Of a DNA stretch of 64,000 nucleotides, positions 1 through 7,979 are shown in pieces. Under the pieces are notes generated by a model, which saw only the letters and a list, made by a program, of their open reading frames with translations, ran no database searches and had not been told where the DNA came from. Numbering within the stretch: the first letter of the stretch is position 1; each line of letters opens with the position of its first letter. This DNA is from UBA668 sp041394605. Its GTDB lineage: Bacteria > Actinomycetota > Acidimicrobiia > Acidimicrobiales > Ilumatobacteraceae. A program made the position numbers and the translations under genes. The DNA lies in contig JAWKHX010000016.1 of NCBI GenBank assembly GCA_041394605.1, forward strand, positions 58,526-122,525. Reading direction: 5' to 3'.

Positions 1-3000
1 TCCCCGGCCACGCCGCTCGGCGTGCGCGGCAACGACACCGACATCGACGGGTCCGTGGAACTCATCAGCTCGCGCACCGACCCGGGTCACGGCACGGCCA
101 CGATCACCGGTGGCGGCACGGACATCAGCTACACGCCCGAAGCCAACTACTGCGGCTCGGACGACTTCGACTACACCCTCTCCGGTGGCTCCAGCGCCAC
201 CGTGTCCATCACGGTGACCTGCGTGGACGACGCGCCCGTTGCGGTGGCCGACCCGGCGTCGGTGGCCGAGGATGCGGCGGCCACGGCGGTCAGCGTGCTG
301 GCCAACGACACCGACATCGACGGCGGTCCGATCTCGATCGCGTCGGTCACCCAGCCGGCCAACGGCACGGTGGTGATCACCGGCGGTGGCACGGGCCTGA
401 CGTACCAGCCGGATCCGAACTACTGCAACACCCCGCCGGGCTCGTCCCTGGACACGTTCACCTACACGCTGACCCCGGGTGGTTCCACCGGCACGGTGTC
501 GATGACGGTGACCTGCGTGGACGACAATCCCGTCGCGGTCAACGACCCGGCCACGGTGACGGAGGATTCCTCGGCGACGGCGGTGGACGTGCTGGCCAAC
601 GACACCGACCCGGACGGCGGCGCGATCTCGATCGCGTCGGTCACCCAGCCGGCCAACGGCACCGTGGCGGTCACCGGCGGTGGCACCGGCCTCACGTACC
701 AGCCGGACGCGAACTACTGCAACAACCCTCCGGGCTCGCCCCTGGACACGTTCACCTACACGCTGGCCCCTGGCGGCTCGCAGGGCACGGTGGGGGTCAC
801 GGTCAACTGCGTGGATGATGCACCGGTTGCCGTCGATGACCCCACGACGGTCAGCGAAGACTCGGGAGCCACGGCGATCGACGTGCTGGCCAACGACACC
901 GACATCGATGGCGGGCCGAAGTCGATCGCGTCGGTCACCCCGCCGGCGAACGGCACGGTGGTGATCACCGGTGGCGGCACGGGCCTCACGTACGCGCCCG
1001 ATGCGAACTACTGCAACACCCCGCCGGGCTCGTCCCTGGACACGTTCACGTACACGCTGGCTCCTGGCGGTGACACCGCCACGGTGACGGTCACGGTCAC
1101 GTGCGTGGACGATGCCCCCACTGCCCCCGATCTGGACTTCGACGGTGTGGCCAACATGCGCATCGACGTGGCTGCGGGCAGCGGCCTGCTGTCCGGGGCC
1201 GCCGACGTGGATGGCCCCGGCCCGGTGGTGCTGGGCACCGTCGGCTCCTCGTCGCCGGCCGGCGCCGTCATCAGCAGCAACGCCGACGGCTCGTTCTCCT
1301 TCACACCGCCTCCGGGCGTCACCGGTGACGTCACGTTCACCTACACGGTGTGCGACAGCACCACACCCACGCCCGTCTGCTCGGCCGACGCCACCGTCAC
1401 GGTCACCGTGGCCGGGCCCGTGGTCTGGTTCGTCGCACCCCCGGCCGGCGGGGCCGGCGGCAACGGCGGGCTGCTCAGCGTGGGCACGCTCGACAACCCG
1501 TTCGACGGCCTCGCTGACGCCCAGACGGCACTGGCGGCCACCTCCGGCGCCCGTGTGTTCGTGCTCAGCGGCTCGTACCCCGAGAGCTATGCCATGCCGG
1601 CGTCGAGCTGGCTGATCGGCCAGCAGTACGCAGCCCCGGGTGGGTTCGACAGCTACTTCGGGATCACCGCGGTCACCGGGCTGCAGAGCCGGCCCGCCGT
1701 GGGCACGGGCACGGTCACCATCGGCGGCCAGGTGACGCTGGGCTCCAGCAGCACCGTCCGCGGCCTGACCATCGTGTCGTCCGGCAGCAAGGGCCTGGTG
1801 GGCACCAGCGTCACCACCGACGTCGCGGCGGTGTCCATCAACATCTCCGGGTTCACCGCGCTGGACCTCACGTCGGTCGGCGGCACGGTGCACCCGACGT
1901 CGGTCACCGCCACCGGCGGCGCCACCGGGATCAGCATCGTCAACGGCACGGCGACGGTCACCGTCGACGCCGGCTCCGTGAGCGGCACCACCACCAATGC
2001 CGTGATCATCGACGGCGGGACCGGGTCGGTGACGTTCGCGTCGTCCTTCACGCTCGGCACCATCTCCTCCGGCCGCACCCTGGCCGTGCAGAACCGTGGC
2101 GCGTCGGCGACGGTCAGCCTGGCCGGCCCGATCACCGCGACGGGTGGCACGGGCATCAGGCTGTCGACCAACAACGCGACCTCGAGCGTCTCCCTCACCG
2201 GGACGATCACACTCAGCACCGGCGCCAACGGCGCGATCGACGCCGTCAACGGTGGCGTCCTGCAGACGGCGTCCACCAATCAGGGCAGCACGCTGACCAC
2301 CACCACGGGGATGGCCCTCAAGCTGGCCAGCACCAGGATCGGCGCCAACGGCCTGGTGTTCCAGAGCATCTCGGCGAACGGTGCGTCCAACGGCATCCTG
2401 CTCAACGACACGGGCGTCGGTGCCGGTGATGGCAGCCTCTCCGTGGTCGGCACGGGCGCCGCCAACAGTGGCGGCACGATCCAGAACACCACCGGTGCCG
2501 GTGTGGTGCTGACACTGACGAAGGCCCCGTCGTTCGCCCGAGTCCGGATCATCAACACCCAGGGAAGCGGCATCGAGGGCACCTCCGTGGTCGGCTTCAC
2601 GCTGAGCGACAGCGTGCTGGACTCCAACGGAAGCGTCGCCTCGACGGACACGTCGAACCTGGCGTTCAACCAGACGGCTCTCGGCACGGAAGCCAACCTG
2701 ACGGGCACGGTGTCGATCACCAACAACACCCTCACCAACGCTGCGTGGCATGGCATCGACATCCGCAACTTCAGCGGCACGCTCTCGTCGCTGACCATCA
2801 CCGGTAACACCATCACCAGTTCCACGTCGACGGCGTCCTCGAAGGGGTCGGGCATCCGGTTGCAGGCGCTGGGCAGTACCTCGGGAGCTGCCACGGTCAG
2901 CGGGGCGACGATCTCCACCAACATCATCACCAACTTCCCGTCGGGCAGCGGTGTGATCGTGCAGGGTGGCAACACTGCGGGCAGCCCGGCGGGGCAGTTC

Positions 3001-3738
3001 GGCACCGTCGGCACGCCGATTGCCGTCACGCTGAACACCATCCGGGGGGCGAGCACGGCGAACCCGATGGCCGTCAACGCGATCTCAGCGACGGTGAACG
3101 GCAACGGGACGGCCTACTTCAACCTGTCCAACAACGGCACCGCCGGATCGCCGCTGGCCAATGTCGCAGGCACCGTGATCCTCACCGGGGTCAACGGCAA
3201 CGCCACCGGGACGTTCACGGTCAACAACAACTACATCGCCAACGCCGGCGCCAGCCTGTTCGGTTCCAACGGCATCGGTGGTGGCACCGGCACGATCACG
3301 TCGAACAACACCGAGGCTCCGACGATGACGATCACCGCGTCGGGCAACACCCTGAGCGGCCACGACGGCAACGGCATCCTCCTCGTCGCCCGCGGTGCCA
3401 GTGGCCTGCTGAACGCGACGGTGCAGAACAACACCGTCGGCGCGCCGGCTGCCGGCATCCGTGACGGCATCCGCATCGACGCCGGCAACGCGTCGTCGGC
3501 CAACGACCGCGTGTGCCTCAGCATCTCTGGCAACACCTCCGCCGGGTCCGGTGGCGCCACGGGGATCGGCTTGCGTCAGCAGGCGACGGTCGGGACATTC
3601 GGCATTGTCGGGCTCAACCCGCCATCCGGTGCGTCCACGGCGCAGGTCACCAGCTACGTCAACTCGCTCAACCCGGGCAGTCCGGGCACGGAGATCATCG
3701 CCGGCACGGTGTTCAGTGCGTGCGTACTGGGGGTTTGA
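1..3738 (+). CDS. Large repeat-rich surface protein with beta-helix C-terminus (5' end outside window)
   Basis: The reading frame is open to base 1 and already inside a repeat, so the start lies upstream; 1245 codons are visible. Residues about 75-370 are three cadherin/Ig-like repeats of exactly 98 residues, preceded by the end of another. Each contains a VLANDTD motif and closes with VTC(V/N)D-type sequence; paired Cys in NYC and VTC could form disulfides. A different Ig-like domain follows (to about 475). Then comes a stretch starting WFVAPPAGG, and then about 700 residues rich in N, G, T, S and V with spaced GNT/NN turns, typical of a right-handed parallel beta-helix. No membrane anchor or sorting signal is visible at the C-terminus. 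The family is consistent with an exported adhesin or matrix protein. One base separates its stop from the first tail-collar gene, so the five following genes are probably co-transcribed. The substrate or partner is unknown. Confidence 0.8.
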   Translation, partial: SPATPLGVRGNDTDIDGSVELISSRTDPGHGTATITGGGTDISYTPEANYCGSDDFDYTLSGGSSATVSITVTCVDDAPVAVADPASVAEDAAATAVSVLANDTDIDGGPISIASVTQPANGTVVITGGGTGLTYQPDPNYCNTPPGSSLDTFTYTLTPGGSTGTVSMTVTCVDDNPVAVNDPATVTEDSSATAVDVLANDTDPDGGAISIASVTQPANGTVAVTGGGTGLTYQPDANYCNNPPGSPLDTFTYTLAPGGSQGTVGVTVNCVDDAPVAVDDPTTVSEDSGATAIDVLANDTDIDGGPKSIASVTPPANGTVVITGGGTGLTYAPDANYCNTPPGSSLDTFTYTLAPGGDTATVTVTVTCVDDAPTAPDLDFDGVANMRIDVAAGSGLLSGAADVDGPGPVVLGTVGSSSPAGAVISSNADGSFSFTPPPGVTGDVTFTYTVCDSTTPTPVCSADATVTVTVAGPVVWFVAPPAGGAGGNGGLLSVGTLDNPFDGLADAQTALAATSGARVFVLSGSYPESYAMPASSWLIGQQYAAPGGFDSYFGITAVTGLQSRPAVGTGTVTIGGQVTLGSSSTVRGLTIVSSGSKGLVGTSVTTDVAAVSINISGFTALDLTSVGGTVHPTSVTATGGATGISIVNGTATVTVDAGSVSGTTTNAVIIDGGTGSVTFASSFTLGTISSGRTLAVQNRGASATVSLAGPITATGGTGIRLSTNNATSSVSLTGTITLSTGANGAIDAVNGGVLQTASTNQGSTLTTTTGMALKLASTRIGANGLVFQSISANGASNGILLNDTGVGAGDGSLSVVGTGAANSGGTIQNTTGAGVVLTLTKAPSFARVRIINTQGSGIEGTSVVGFTLSDSVLDSNGSVASTDTSNLAFNQTALGTEANLTGTVSITNNTLTNAAWHGIDIRNFSGTLSSLTITGNTITSSTSTASSKGSGIRLQALGSTSGAATVSGATISTNIITNFPSGSGVIVQGGNTAGSPAGQFGTVGTPIAVTLNTIRGASTANPMAVNAISATVNGNGTAYFNLSNNGTAGSPLANVAGTVILTGVNGNATGTFTVNNNYIANAGASLFGSNGIGGGTGTITSNNTEAPTMTITASGNTLSGHDGNGILLVARGASGLLNATVQNNTVGAPAAGIRDGIRIDAGNASSANDRVCLSISGNTSAGSGGATGIGLRQQATVGTFGIVGLNPPSGASTAQVTSYVNSLNPGSPGTEIIAGTVFSACVLGV
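223..1104 (+). repeat. Three tandem 294-bp coding repeats (98 aa each)
   Basis: The codons for the VDDxPVAV segment recur at 223, 517, 811 and 1105, a spacing of exactly 294 bp each time. Nucleotide identity between units looks high, including long identical runs around the VLANDTD and GGGTGL codons. A degenerate further unit ends at about 222. They encode cadherin/Ig-like domains of the surface protein. Confidence 0.9.
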
Positions 3739-3739
3739 G

Positions 3740-4246
3740 ATGGCCGAACCGTTCCTGTCGGAGATTCGGTTGATGTCGTTCAACTTCGCCCCGAAGGGCT
3801 GGGCGCTGTGCAACGGGCAGTTGCTGCCGATCAACCAGAACCAGGGTCTGTTCTCGCTGCTCGGCACGACGTTCGGCGGCGACGGCCGGGTCAACTTCGC
3901 GCTGCCGGACTTCCGCGGCCGGGTGCCGGTGCACGTCGGTGGCTCGCTCACACTGGGCGAGCGCGGTGGCGAGGCCGCCCACACGGTGTCGACCGGCGAG
4001 TTGCCGACGCACACGCACACGCTCCAGGCGTCGGGCGACCAGGCCACCACCAACACGCCGGACGCCGGCGCGGTCCCGTCGGCCAGTGTCGCGGCCAACC
4101 TCTACGGCGCGGCCACCAACCTGGTGGCGATGGCACCGAACGCGCTGGCCAACACGGGTGGCTCGCAGCCCCACGAGAACCGCCAGCCGTTCCTCGCCCT
4201 CAACTTCTCCATCGCCCTCCAGGGCATCTTCCCGAGCTCGACCTGA
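3740..4246 (+). CDS. Tail-collar domain protein 1 (MdpB/microcystin-dependent-protein family)
   Basis: 168 aa. The start ATG lies one base after the stop of the surface-protein gene. The N-terminus (EIRLMSFNFAPKGWALCNGQLLP) and the following LFSLLGTTFGGDGR and LPDFRGRVPVH are the signature of the phage tail-collar / microcystin-dependent protein family (COG4675). Near residue 90 a GELPTHTHTL segment gives the His-rich collar motif, and the C-terminus has GGSQPHENRQPFLALNFSIALQGIFP. This fold trimerises in phage tail fibres, but bacterial chromosomal copies usually sit next to large surface proteins and are of unknown function. It is the first of three paralogues in a row. Nothing else in the neighbourhood looks like phage. 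Confidence 0.88.
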   Translation: MAEPFLSEIRLMSFNFAPKGWALCNGQLLPINQNQGLFSLLGTTFGGDGRVNFALPDFRGRVPVHVGGSLTLGERGGEAAHTVSTGELPTHTHTLQASGDQATTNTPDAGAVPSASVAANLYGAATNLVAMAPNALANTGGSQPHENRQPFLALNFSIALQGIFPSST

Positions 4247-4256
4247 GGAGGATCCC

Positions 4257-4778
4257 GTGGCCCAGCCCTACGTCGGTGAGATCCGGATGTTCGCCGGCAA
4301 CTTCGCGCCCGCCGGGTGGGAGATGTGCGAGGGGCAACTCCTCCCCATCTCCGAGAACGAGACGCTGTTCAACCTGATCGGCACCACCTACGGGGGCGAC
4401 GGCCAGAGCACCTTCGGGCTGCCCGACCTGCGCGGCCGGGCGCCGCTGCACATGGGGACCGGCGGCGGCTCGACCTACCTCCTCGCCGAGAACGGTGGGG
4501 TCGAAGAGGTCACGCTGACGGTGAACCAGATCCCCTCGCACACCCACGCCGTCCTGGGCACCGGCAACGCCGCGGACAGCGCCGTGCCCAACGGCCAGGT
4601 GCTGGCCCCGACGCAGGCGAGCACGGTCACCGCCTACGGCACCGACAACCCGCTCGTCGGGCTCACCACCCAGGTGGTCGGCGCCGTCGGGGGCTCGCAG
4701 CCGCACCAGAACATGCAGCCCTACCTGGCCATCACGTTCATCATCTCCCTGTTCGGGATCTTCCCGTCGCCCACCTGA
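4257..4778 (+). CDS. Tail-collar domain protein 2 (MdpB-like)
   Basis: 173 aa, GTG start at 4257 with a strong AGGAGGA ribosome-binding site at about 4246-4252 that overlaps the end of the previous gene. It has the same architecture as its upstream neighbour: EIRMFAGNFAPAGWEMCEGQLLP, then LFNLIGTTYGGDG, LPDLRGRAPLH, a QIPSHTHAV collar motif, and a conserved C-terminal GGSQPHQNMQPYLAITFIISLFGIFP. No signal peptide is visible, so secretion would need another route or assembly with the surface protein. It is clearly diverged from copies 1 and 3, so this is an old paralogous set rather than a recent duplication. Confidence 0.88.
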   Translation: MAQPYVGEIRMFAGNFAPAGWEMCEGQLLPISENETLFNLIGTTYGGDGQSTFGLPDLRGRAPLHMGTGGGSTYLLAENGGVEEVTLTVNQIPSHTHAVLGTGNAADSAVPNGQVLAPTQASTVTAYGTDNPLVGLTTQVVGAVGGSQPHQNMQPYLAITFIISLFGIFPSPT

Positions 4779-4797
4779 CCACCTGAGAGGCGTTGCC

Positions 4798-5313
4798 ATG
4801 GCCGACCCCTTCGTCGCCGAGATCCGCATCTTCCCCTTCAACTTCGCGCCCAAGGGTTGGGCCTGGTGCGACGGCCAACTGCTGCCCCTGTCGCAGAACA
4901 CGGCCCTGTTCTCCCTGCTCGGCACCACCTACGGCGGCAACGGCAAGTCCAACTTCGCCCTGCCCGATCTGCAGGGGAGGGTGCCGATCCACCCCGGGCA
5001 GGGGCCGGGCCTGTCCCTGCGCGACCTCGGCGAGACCGGCGGCTCGGACACCGTGTCCCTGCTGGAGAGCGAGATCCCCTCGCACCGCCACACCGAGCAG
5101 CTCTCCGCCGCGGACGGGATCGAACAGGGCCCCGCCGGCAACCTGCTGGCCGGCGGCATCGGTGTGGGGCAGTACCACGCTCCGACCAACCTGGTCACGA
5201 TGGCGCCGCAGGCAGTGGCGCCGGTCGGTGGCGACCAGCCGCACAACAACCTGATGCCCTACCTGTGTGCCTACTTCTGCATCGCCCTCCAGGGCGTGTT
5301 CCCCCCGAGGTGA
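4798..5313 (+). CDS. Tail-collar domain protein 3 (MdpB-like)
   Basis: 171 aa, ATG at 4798 preceded by GAGAGG. It has the family motifs EIRIFPFNFAPKGWAWCDGQLLP, LFSLLGTTYGGNG, LPDLQGRVPIH, EIPSHRHTE and GGDQPHNNLMPYLCAYFCIALQGVFPP. It is closer to copy 1 than to copy 2 by eye. Copies 1-3 differ in the loop between the collar motif and the C-terminal motif, the part most likely to carry partner specificity. The next gene starts 5 bases after its stop, so the operon continues. Confidence 0.88.
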   Translation: MADPFVAEIRIFPFNFAPKGWAWCDGQLLPLSQNTALFSLLGTTYGGNGKSNFALPDLQGRVPIHPGQGPGLSLRDLGETGGSDTVSLLESEIPSHRHTEQLSAADGIEQGPAGNLLAGGIGVGQYHAPTNLVTMAPQAVAPVGGDQPHNNLMPYLCAYFCIALQGVFPPR

Positions 5314-5318
5314 CGACG

Positions 5319-5897
5319 ATGGACCAGCACGGCAACGGGCACGGGCGGCGGACCTTCCTCGCCGGGGCGGCAGGGTTGGCCGGCGCCGCACTGCTGTCCG
5401 GCGACTTCGGCATCGGGCCGTCAGGTCTGGAGCTCCTCGCCGCGGAGGCCCCGGCCGCACAGGTCGGCTACCTGCAACTCGACGGTCGGGTCGTACCTGC
5501 GTCGTCGCTCCGCGCCGGCGCGCTGGACGGGCGAGGTGTCGTGGTGCGCCTGGCGGGCCTTCGGGGTCATGTCGCCGATGGCGCGAGCGTGCTGGCGGAC
5601 CTGCACCTCCCGTCCGCGGCCCGCCACGGCTCGACCGTGCCGTTCTACGCGTACACACGGCGCGGCGAGCGCTCCTCGACGCCGTCCCGTCTGGGCGTCG
5701 CTGCCGCCCGCGGCGCCCGCTTCGGCGTGTACCACCAGGTCACCACTGCCGCCGGGCGGCAGGACCGGGTTGCCGTGTTCGCCAGCGGCCGGCGCAGCGG
5801 GATGGTCCCACTGGTGCCCGGTACGTACCTGGTCGGGCTGGACGGCGACCCGACGGACGGCGCCACCGCGATCGTCCTCGAGGTCGCCGCCGCGTGA
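5319..5897 (+). CDS. Tat-exported hypothetical protein
   Basis: 192 aa. The N-terminus reads RRTFLAGAAGLAGAALLSG, a twin-arginine (RRxFL) signal with a short hydrophobic core, so the product is probably exported folded. The remainder is rich in beta-strand-forming residues and has no motif I recognise. There are no Cys residues and no lipobox. It follows the third collar gene by 5 bases and its stop overlaps the next start (GTGA), so it belongs to the same transcription unit. Its likely place is outside the cell with the large surface protein, but the function is unknown. Confidence 0.7.
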   Translation: MDQHGNGHGRRTFLAGAAGLAGAALLSGDFGIGPSGLELLAAEAPAAQVGYLQLDGRVVPASSLRAGALDGRGVVVRLAGLRGHVADGASVLADLHLPSAARHGSTVPFYAYTRRGERSSTPSRLGVAAARGARFGVYHQVTTAAGRQDRVAVFASGRRSGMVPLVPGTYLVGLDGDPTDGATAIVLEVAAA

Positions 5898-6388
5898 CCG
5901 ACCCGCCGCCGGCCCTCGCGCTGCGGCCGGAGCGCCCGGACGACCGGCCGCTGATGTTCGCCCTGTTCGCCCAGTCGCGCGCCGCGGAGATGGCGCTGGT
6001 GGACTGGACCGCGGCGCAGCAGCAGGCGTTCCTGGAGCACCAGTTCGCCGCCCAGACCGAGGCGTACCGCGGTGCCTACGCCGGCGGCCGGTTCGACGTG
6101 GTGGAACTGGACGGGCTGGCCATCGGACGGCTGTACCTGGCCGACCTCGGTGAGGAACTGCGGATCGTGGACATCGCCCTGCTGCCGATGTGGTGCGGCC
6201 GGGGGATCGGCAGCGCACTGCTGGCCGATGTGCTGGCCGAGGCCGACGCTGCCGCCCGGCCGGTGAGCCTGCACGTGGAGCACTGGAACCCGGCCCGCCG
6301 CCTGTACGAGCGGTTGGGGTTCGTGCCGGTCAGCGAGGACAGCGTGTACGTGCTGATGCGCCGAGGTCAGTTGAAGACGGCTTCGTAG
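5894..6388 (+). CDS. GNAT-family N-acetyltransferase
   Basis: 164 aa, GTG start overlapping the upstream stop by 4 nt. The acetyl-CoA binding motif is seen as CGRGIGSALL around residues 99-108, preceded by the beta-4 strand LRIVDIALLP. The C-terminal NPARRLYERLGFVPV segment is typical of the last GNAT strand and helix. The family transfers acetyl from acetyl-CoA to an amine; the acceptor cannot be told. As the last gene of the surface-protein/collar operon it could modify one of those proteins, or it may be an unrelated passenger. It overlaps the 3' end of the convergent gene by 22 bp. Confidence 0.85.
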   Translation: MTDPPPALALRPERPDDRPLMFALFAQSRAAEMALVDWTAAQQQAFLEHQFAAQTEAYRGAYAGGRFDVVELDGLAIGRLYLADLGEELRIVDIALLPMWCGRGIGSALLADVLAEADAAARPVSLHVEHWNPARRLYERLGFVPVSEDSVYVLMRRGQLKTAS

Positions 6389-6669
6389 CGGTGCCGACCG
6401 TCGGGCCCGGGGCCGAGCGGCACGACGAAGATGGTGACGTCGCCGAGCGTGGCGTGCTCGAACGTGTACGTGCCCTGCGGCAGGTGCGGGCCCGCCGGCC
6501 CGTCGAAGAGCAGGGTGAACGGCTCCGCCCGCGGCGCCCCCGGTGTGGGCGTCAACCGGGTGCACGACACCAGCCCCACTGTGTACGTCCCCCCGTCCGC
6601 CAGCGGCAGCGTGAACTCCGTCCCCACCACCGCGTCGAACGCGCCCGGCGTCACATCCTCGTGGTCCAC
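6367..6669 (-). CDS. Small DUF6916-like hypothetical protein
   Basis: About 100 aa, GTG start chosen at 6669 (VDHEDVTP...). An alternative GTG lies 12 bases upstream. It contains FxAVVGTEFTL near the N-terminus and a C-terminal half with EPFTLLFDGP and LPQGTYTFEH. This resembles the small DUF6916 family, which often accompanies tail-collar proteins in bacterial genomes; the assignment is from memory of the motif and tentative. It is convergent with the GNAT gene. The neighbourhood supports a link to the tail-collar operon. Confidence 0.55.
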   Translation of the reverse strand: MDHEDVTPGAFDAVVGTEFTLPLADGGTYTVGLVSCTRLTPTPGAPRAEPFTLLFDGPAGPHLPQGTYTFEHATLGDVTIFVVPLGPGPDGRHRYEAVFN

Positions 6670-6695
6670 GCCCCGCACCGTACCCGCCCCCCATG

Positions 6696-6763
6696 CCCCG
6701 CCCCGCTCCCGCCCGTCTCCCGCCCCGCTCCCGCCGTCCTCCCGCCCCGCTCCCGCCCGTCTT
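6696..6763. repeat. Pyrimidine-rich 22-bp tandem repeat
   Basis: Three imperfect copies of a C-rich unit (CCCGCCCCGCTCCCGCC-like) lie in the gap upstream of the DUF6916-like gene. There is no coding sense on either strand. Such runs are prone to polymerase slippage and to sequencing error. Confidence 0.7.
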
Positions 6764-6765
6764 CT

Positions 6766-6848
6766 CGATGACCTGTTTCCCGCGCCCATGGAAGCGATAT
6801 CAGGCCGTACGTGGCGTGGATCCCGCCCATGGAAACGCGATATCAGGC
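6766..6848. repeat. Two direct copies of a dispersed palindrome-containing repeat
   Basis: The segment CGCCCATGGAA(A)GCGATATCAGGC occurs at 6784-6805 and again, with two extra bases, at 6825-6848. Both are preceded by a (T/G)(T/G)(A/T)TCCCG-type flank. The second copy contains the stop codon (opposite strand) of the neighbouring degenerate gene. A third, more diverged copy lies on the other side of that gene. Confidence 0.65.
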
Positions 6849-7762
6849 AACGGCGACGGGCGCAATGGTGGCGGCGAGGTCGCCGATCGGGGCGCAGGCC
6901 TGCGCCGATGTCTGCTTCGGTGATCCGCACCACGACCCACCCACCGCCGCGGCGCGGCGGTGCAGCCGACGTCGCGGTGCCGTTCCTGCGAGCCGGCGTG
7001 CCAGGCCGGGTCGTCACCTCCAACCCCACCTTCCACTGCGGCCAGCCGAAGTCGGCGTGGACCACGGTGCCGTCGGCGAAGGTGATCGGGCACTGGCGCA
7101 CCGGCGCCGGCAGACCCTGGCGCTCGATCTCCTCCAGCACCAGCGATTCCAGGTTCGAGTGGAGTGCCTTGCTCCACTTCGGGCGGGATGCCAGCACGAG
7201 CAGCATCGTGCGAGCCAGGACGACCCGGGTGCCGCAAGCGGGTGTAGGTGTCGGCGATCGTGCCGATGGTGGACATGCCCTCGTGGATGAGTTGCTCGGT
7301 GACGGACCTGGCCGCCGACAGACCCAGCAGGTCGGCGCTGTCGAAGAGGGACCGGGGAGGGCTGGTGAGGCGGATGCCGTCGGGTCGCTCGACCCGGTCC
7401 ACCTCGTCGATGGTTCGGCAGCGGTGGACGGTGACGCCGCGCAACTCGGGCGAGGAACCGTGGGGTACGAGCAGGTGCACGCCGAGGTCGGGCACTCGGC
7501 GCAGGCCCCATTCGGCGCACGCCGACGTGATGCCCACCAGCGCATGGGGGTTGCGGGCGCAGGCCGCCCGCATGGTGGCGAGCGTGGAGGCCGGCCACTG
7601 AGCGGACCGGAACACTCCCGGCTGCATGGTGATCAGCCGTCCGTCGGCGACCATCCGGCCGATGGTCCTTTGCGACAGACCGAGGTCGAGGAGTTCGCCG
7701 TTGGTGGCGATCCCGTGATGAGTGCGGAACCACTCGTCGAGTGCGTGCTGCCAGGTCGGCAT
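6843..7762 (-). pseudogene. Frameshifted AbiEi-type HTH / DUF559 endonuclease-like protein
   Basis: The start at 7762 gives a clear N-terminal winged-helix antitoxin-like domain (GELLDLGLSQRTIGRMVADGRL), as in AbiEi-family and 'endonuclease domain' actinobacterial proteins. The frame is lost near 7230. It is regained in another frame (LESLVLEEIERQGLP...FADGTVVHADFGWP), switches again around 7000 (AWHAGSQERHRDVG), then back (GWVVVRITEADI), and ends in a third frame at a TGA at 6843. The downstream pieces match the DUF559/Vsr-like fold order of this family. At least three single-base changes are needed to join the parts. It is either a decayed gene or a stretch of sequence errors. It is flanked by similar repeats on both sides. 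Confidence 0.7.
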
Positions 7763-7859
7763 GGGTCCTCCCGCGCGTGAAGGGTGAGCAGTGCGGGGGA
7801 AGCCGTGCGGCCGACCATATCCGCCCTCCTCGCAAATCGCGCCCGACGCGTCGGGTCGT

Positions 7860-7898
7860 CCTGATGACGTGATCCCGCGCCCACGGGCGCGCTTCCAG
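7860..7898. repeat. Third, diverged copy of the dispersed repeat
   Basis: This resembles 6766-6805 in the same orientation: GATGAC, then CCCGCGCCCA followed by GCG and AGG at matching spacing. It contains a near-perfect GCGCCCACGGGCGC palindrome. Together the copies bracket the frameshifted AbiEi/DUF559 gene. Confidence 0.5.
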
Positions 7899-7979
7899 GA
7901 CAGATTCGACGTGCAATCGCACCCGCGACGAAAGCAGGTCAGGAGGTATGGGGGAGCGGGGCGGTACCGTGGCGGGTCG

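Noticed and set aside
223..1104. Regular repeats considered as a CRISPR array
   Set aside because: Units are 294 bp, in-frame and coding; there are no short repeats with unique spacers and no cas genes.
3740..5313. Tail-collar genes considered as prophage
   Set aside because: No capsid, portal, terminase or lysis gene is nearby, and the genes are in operon with a host-like surface protein.
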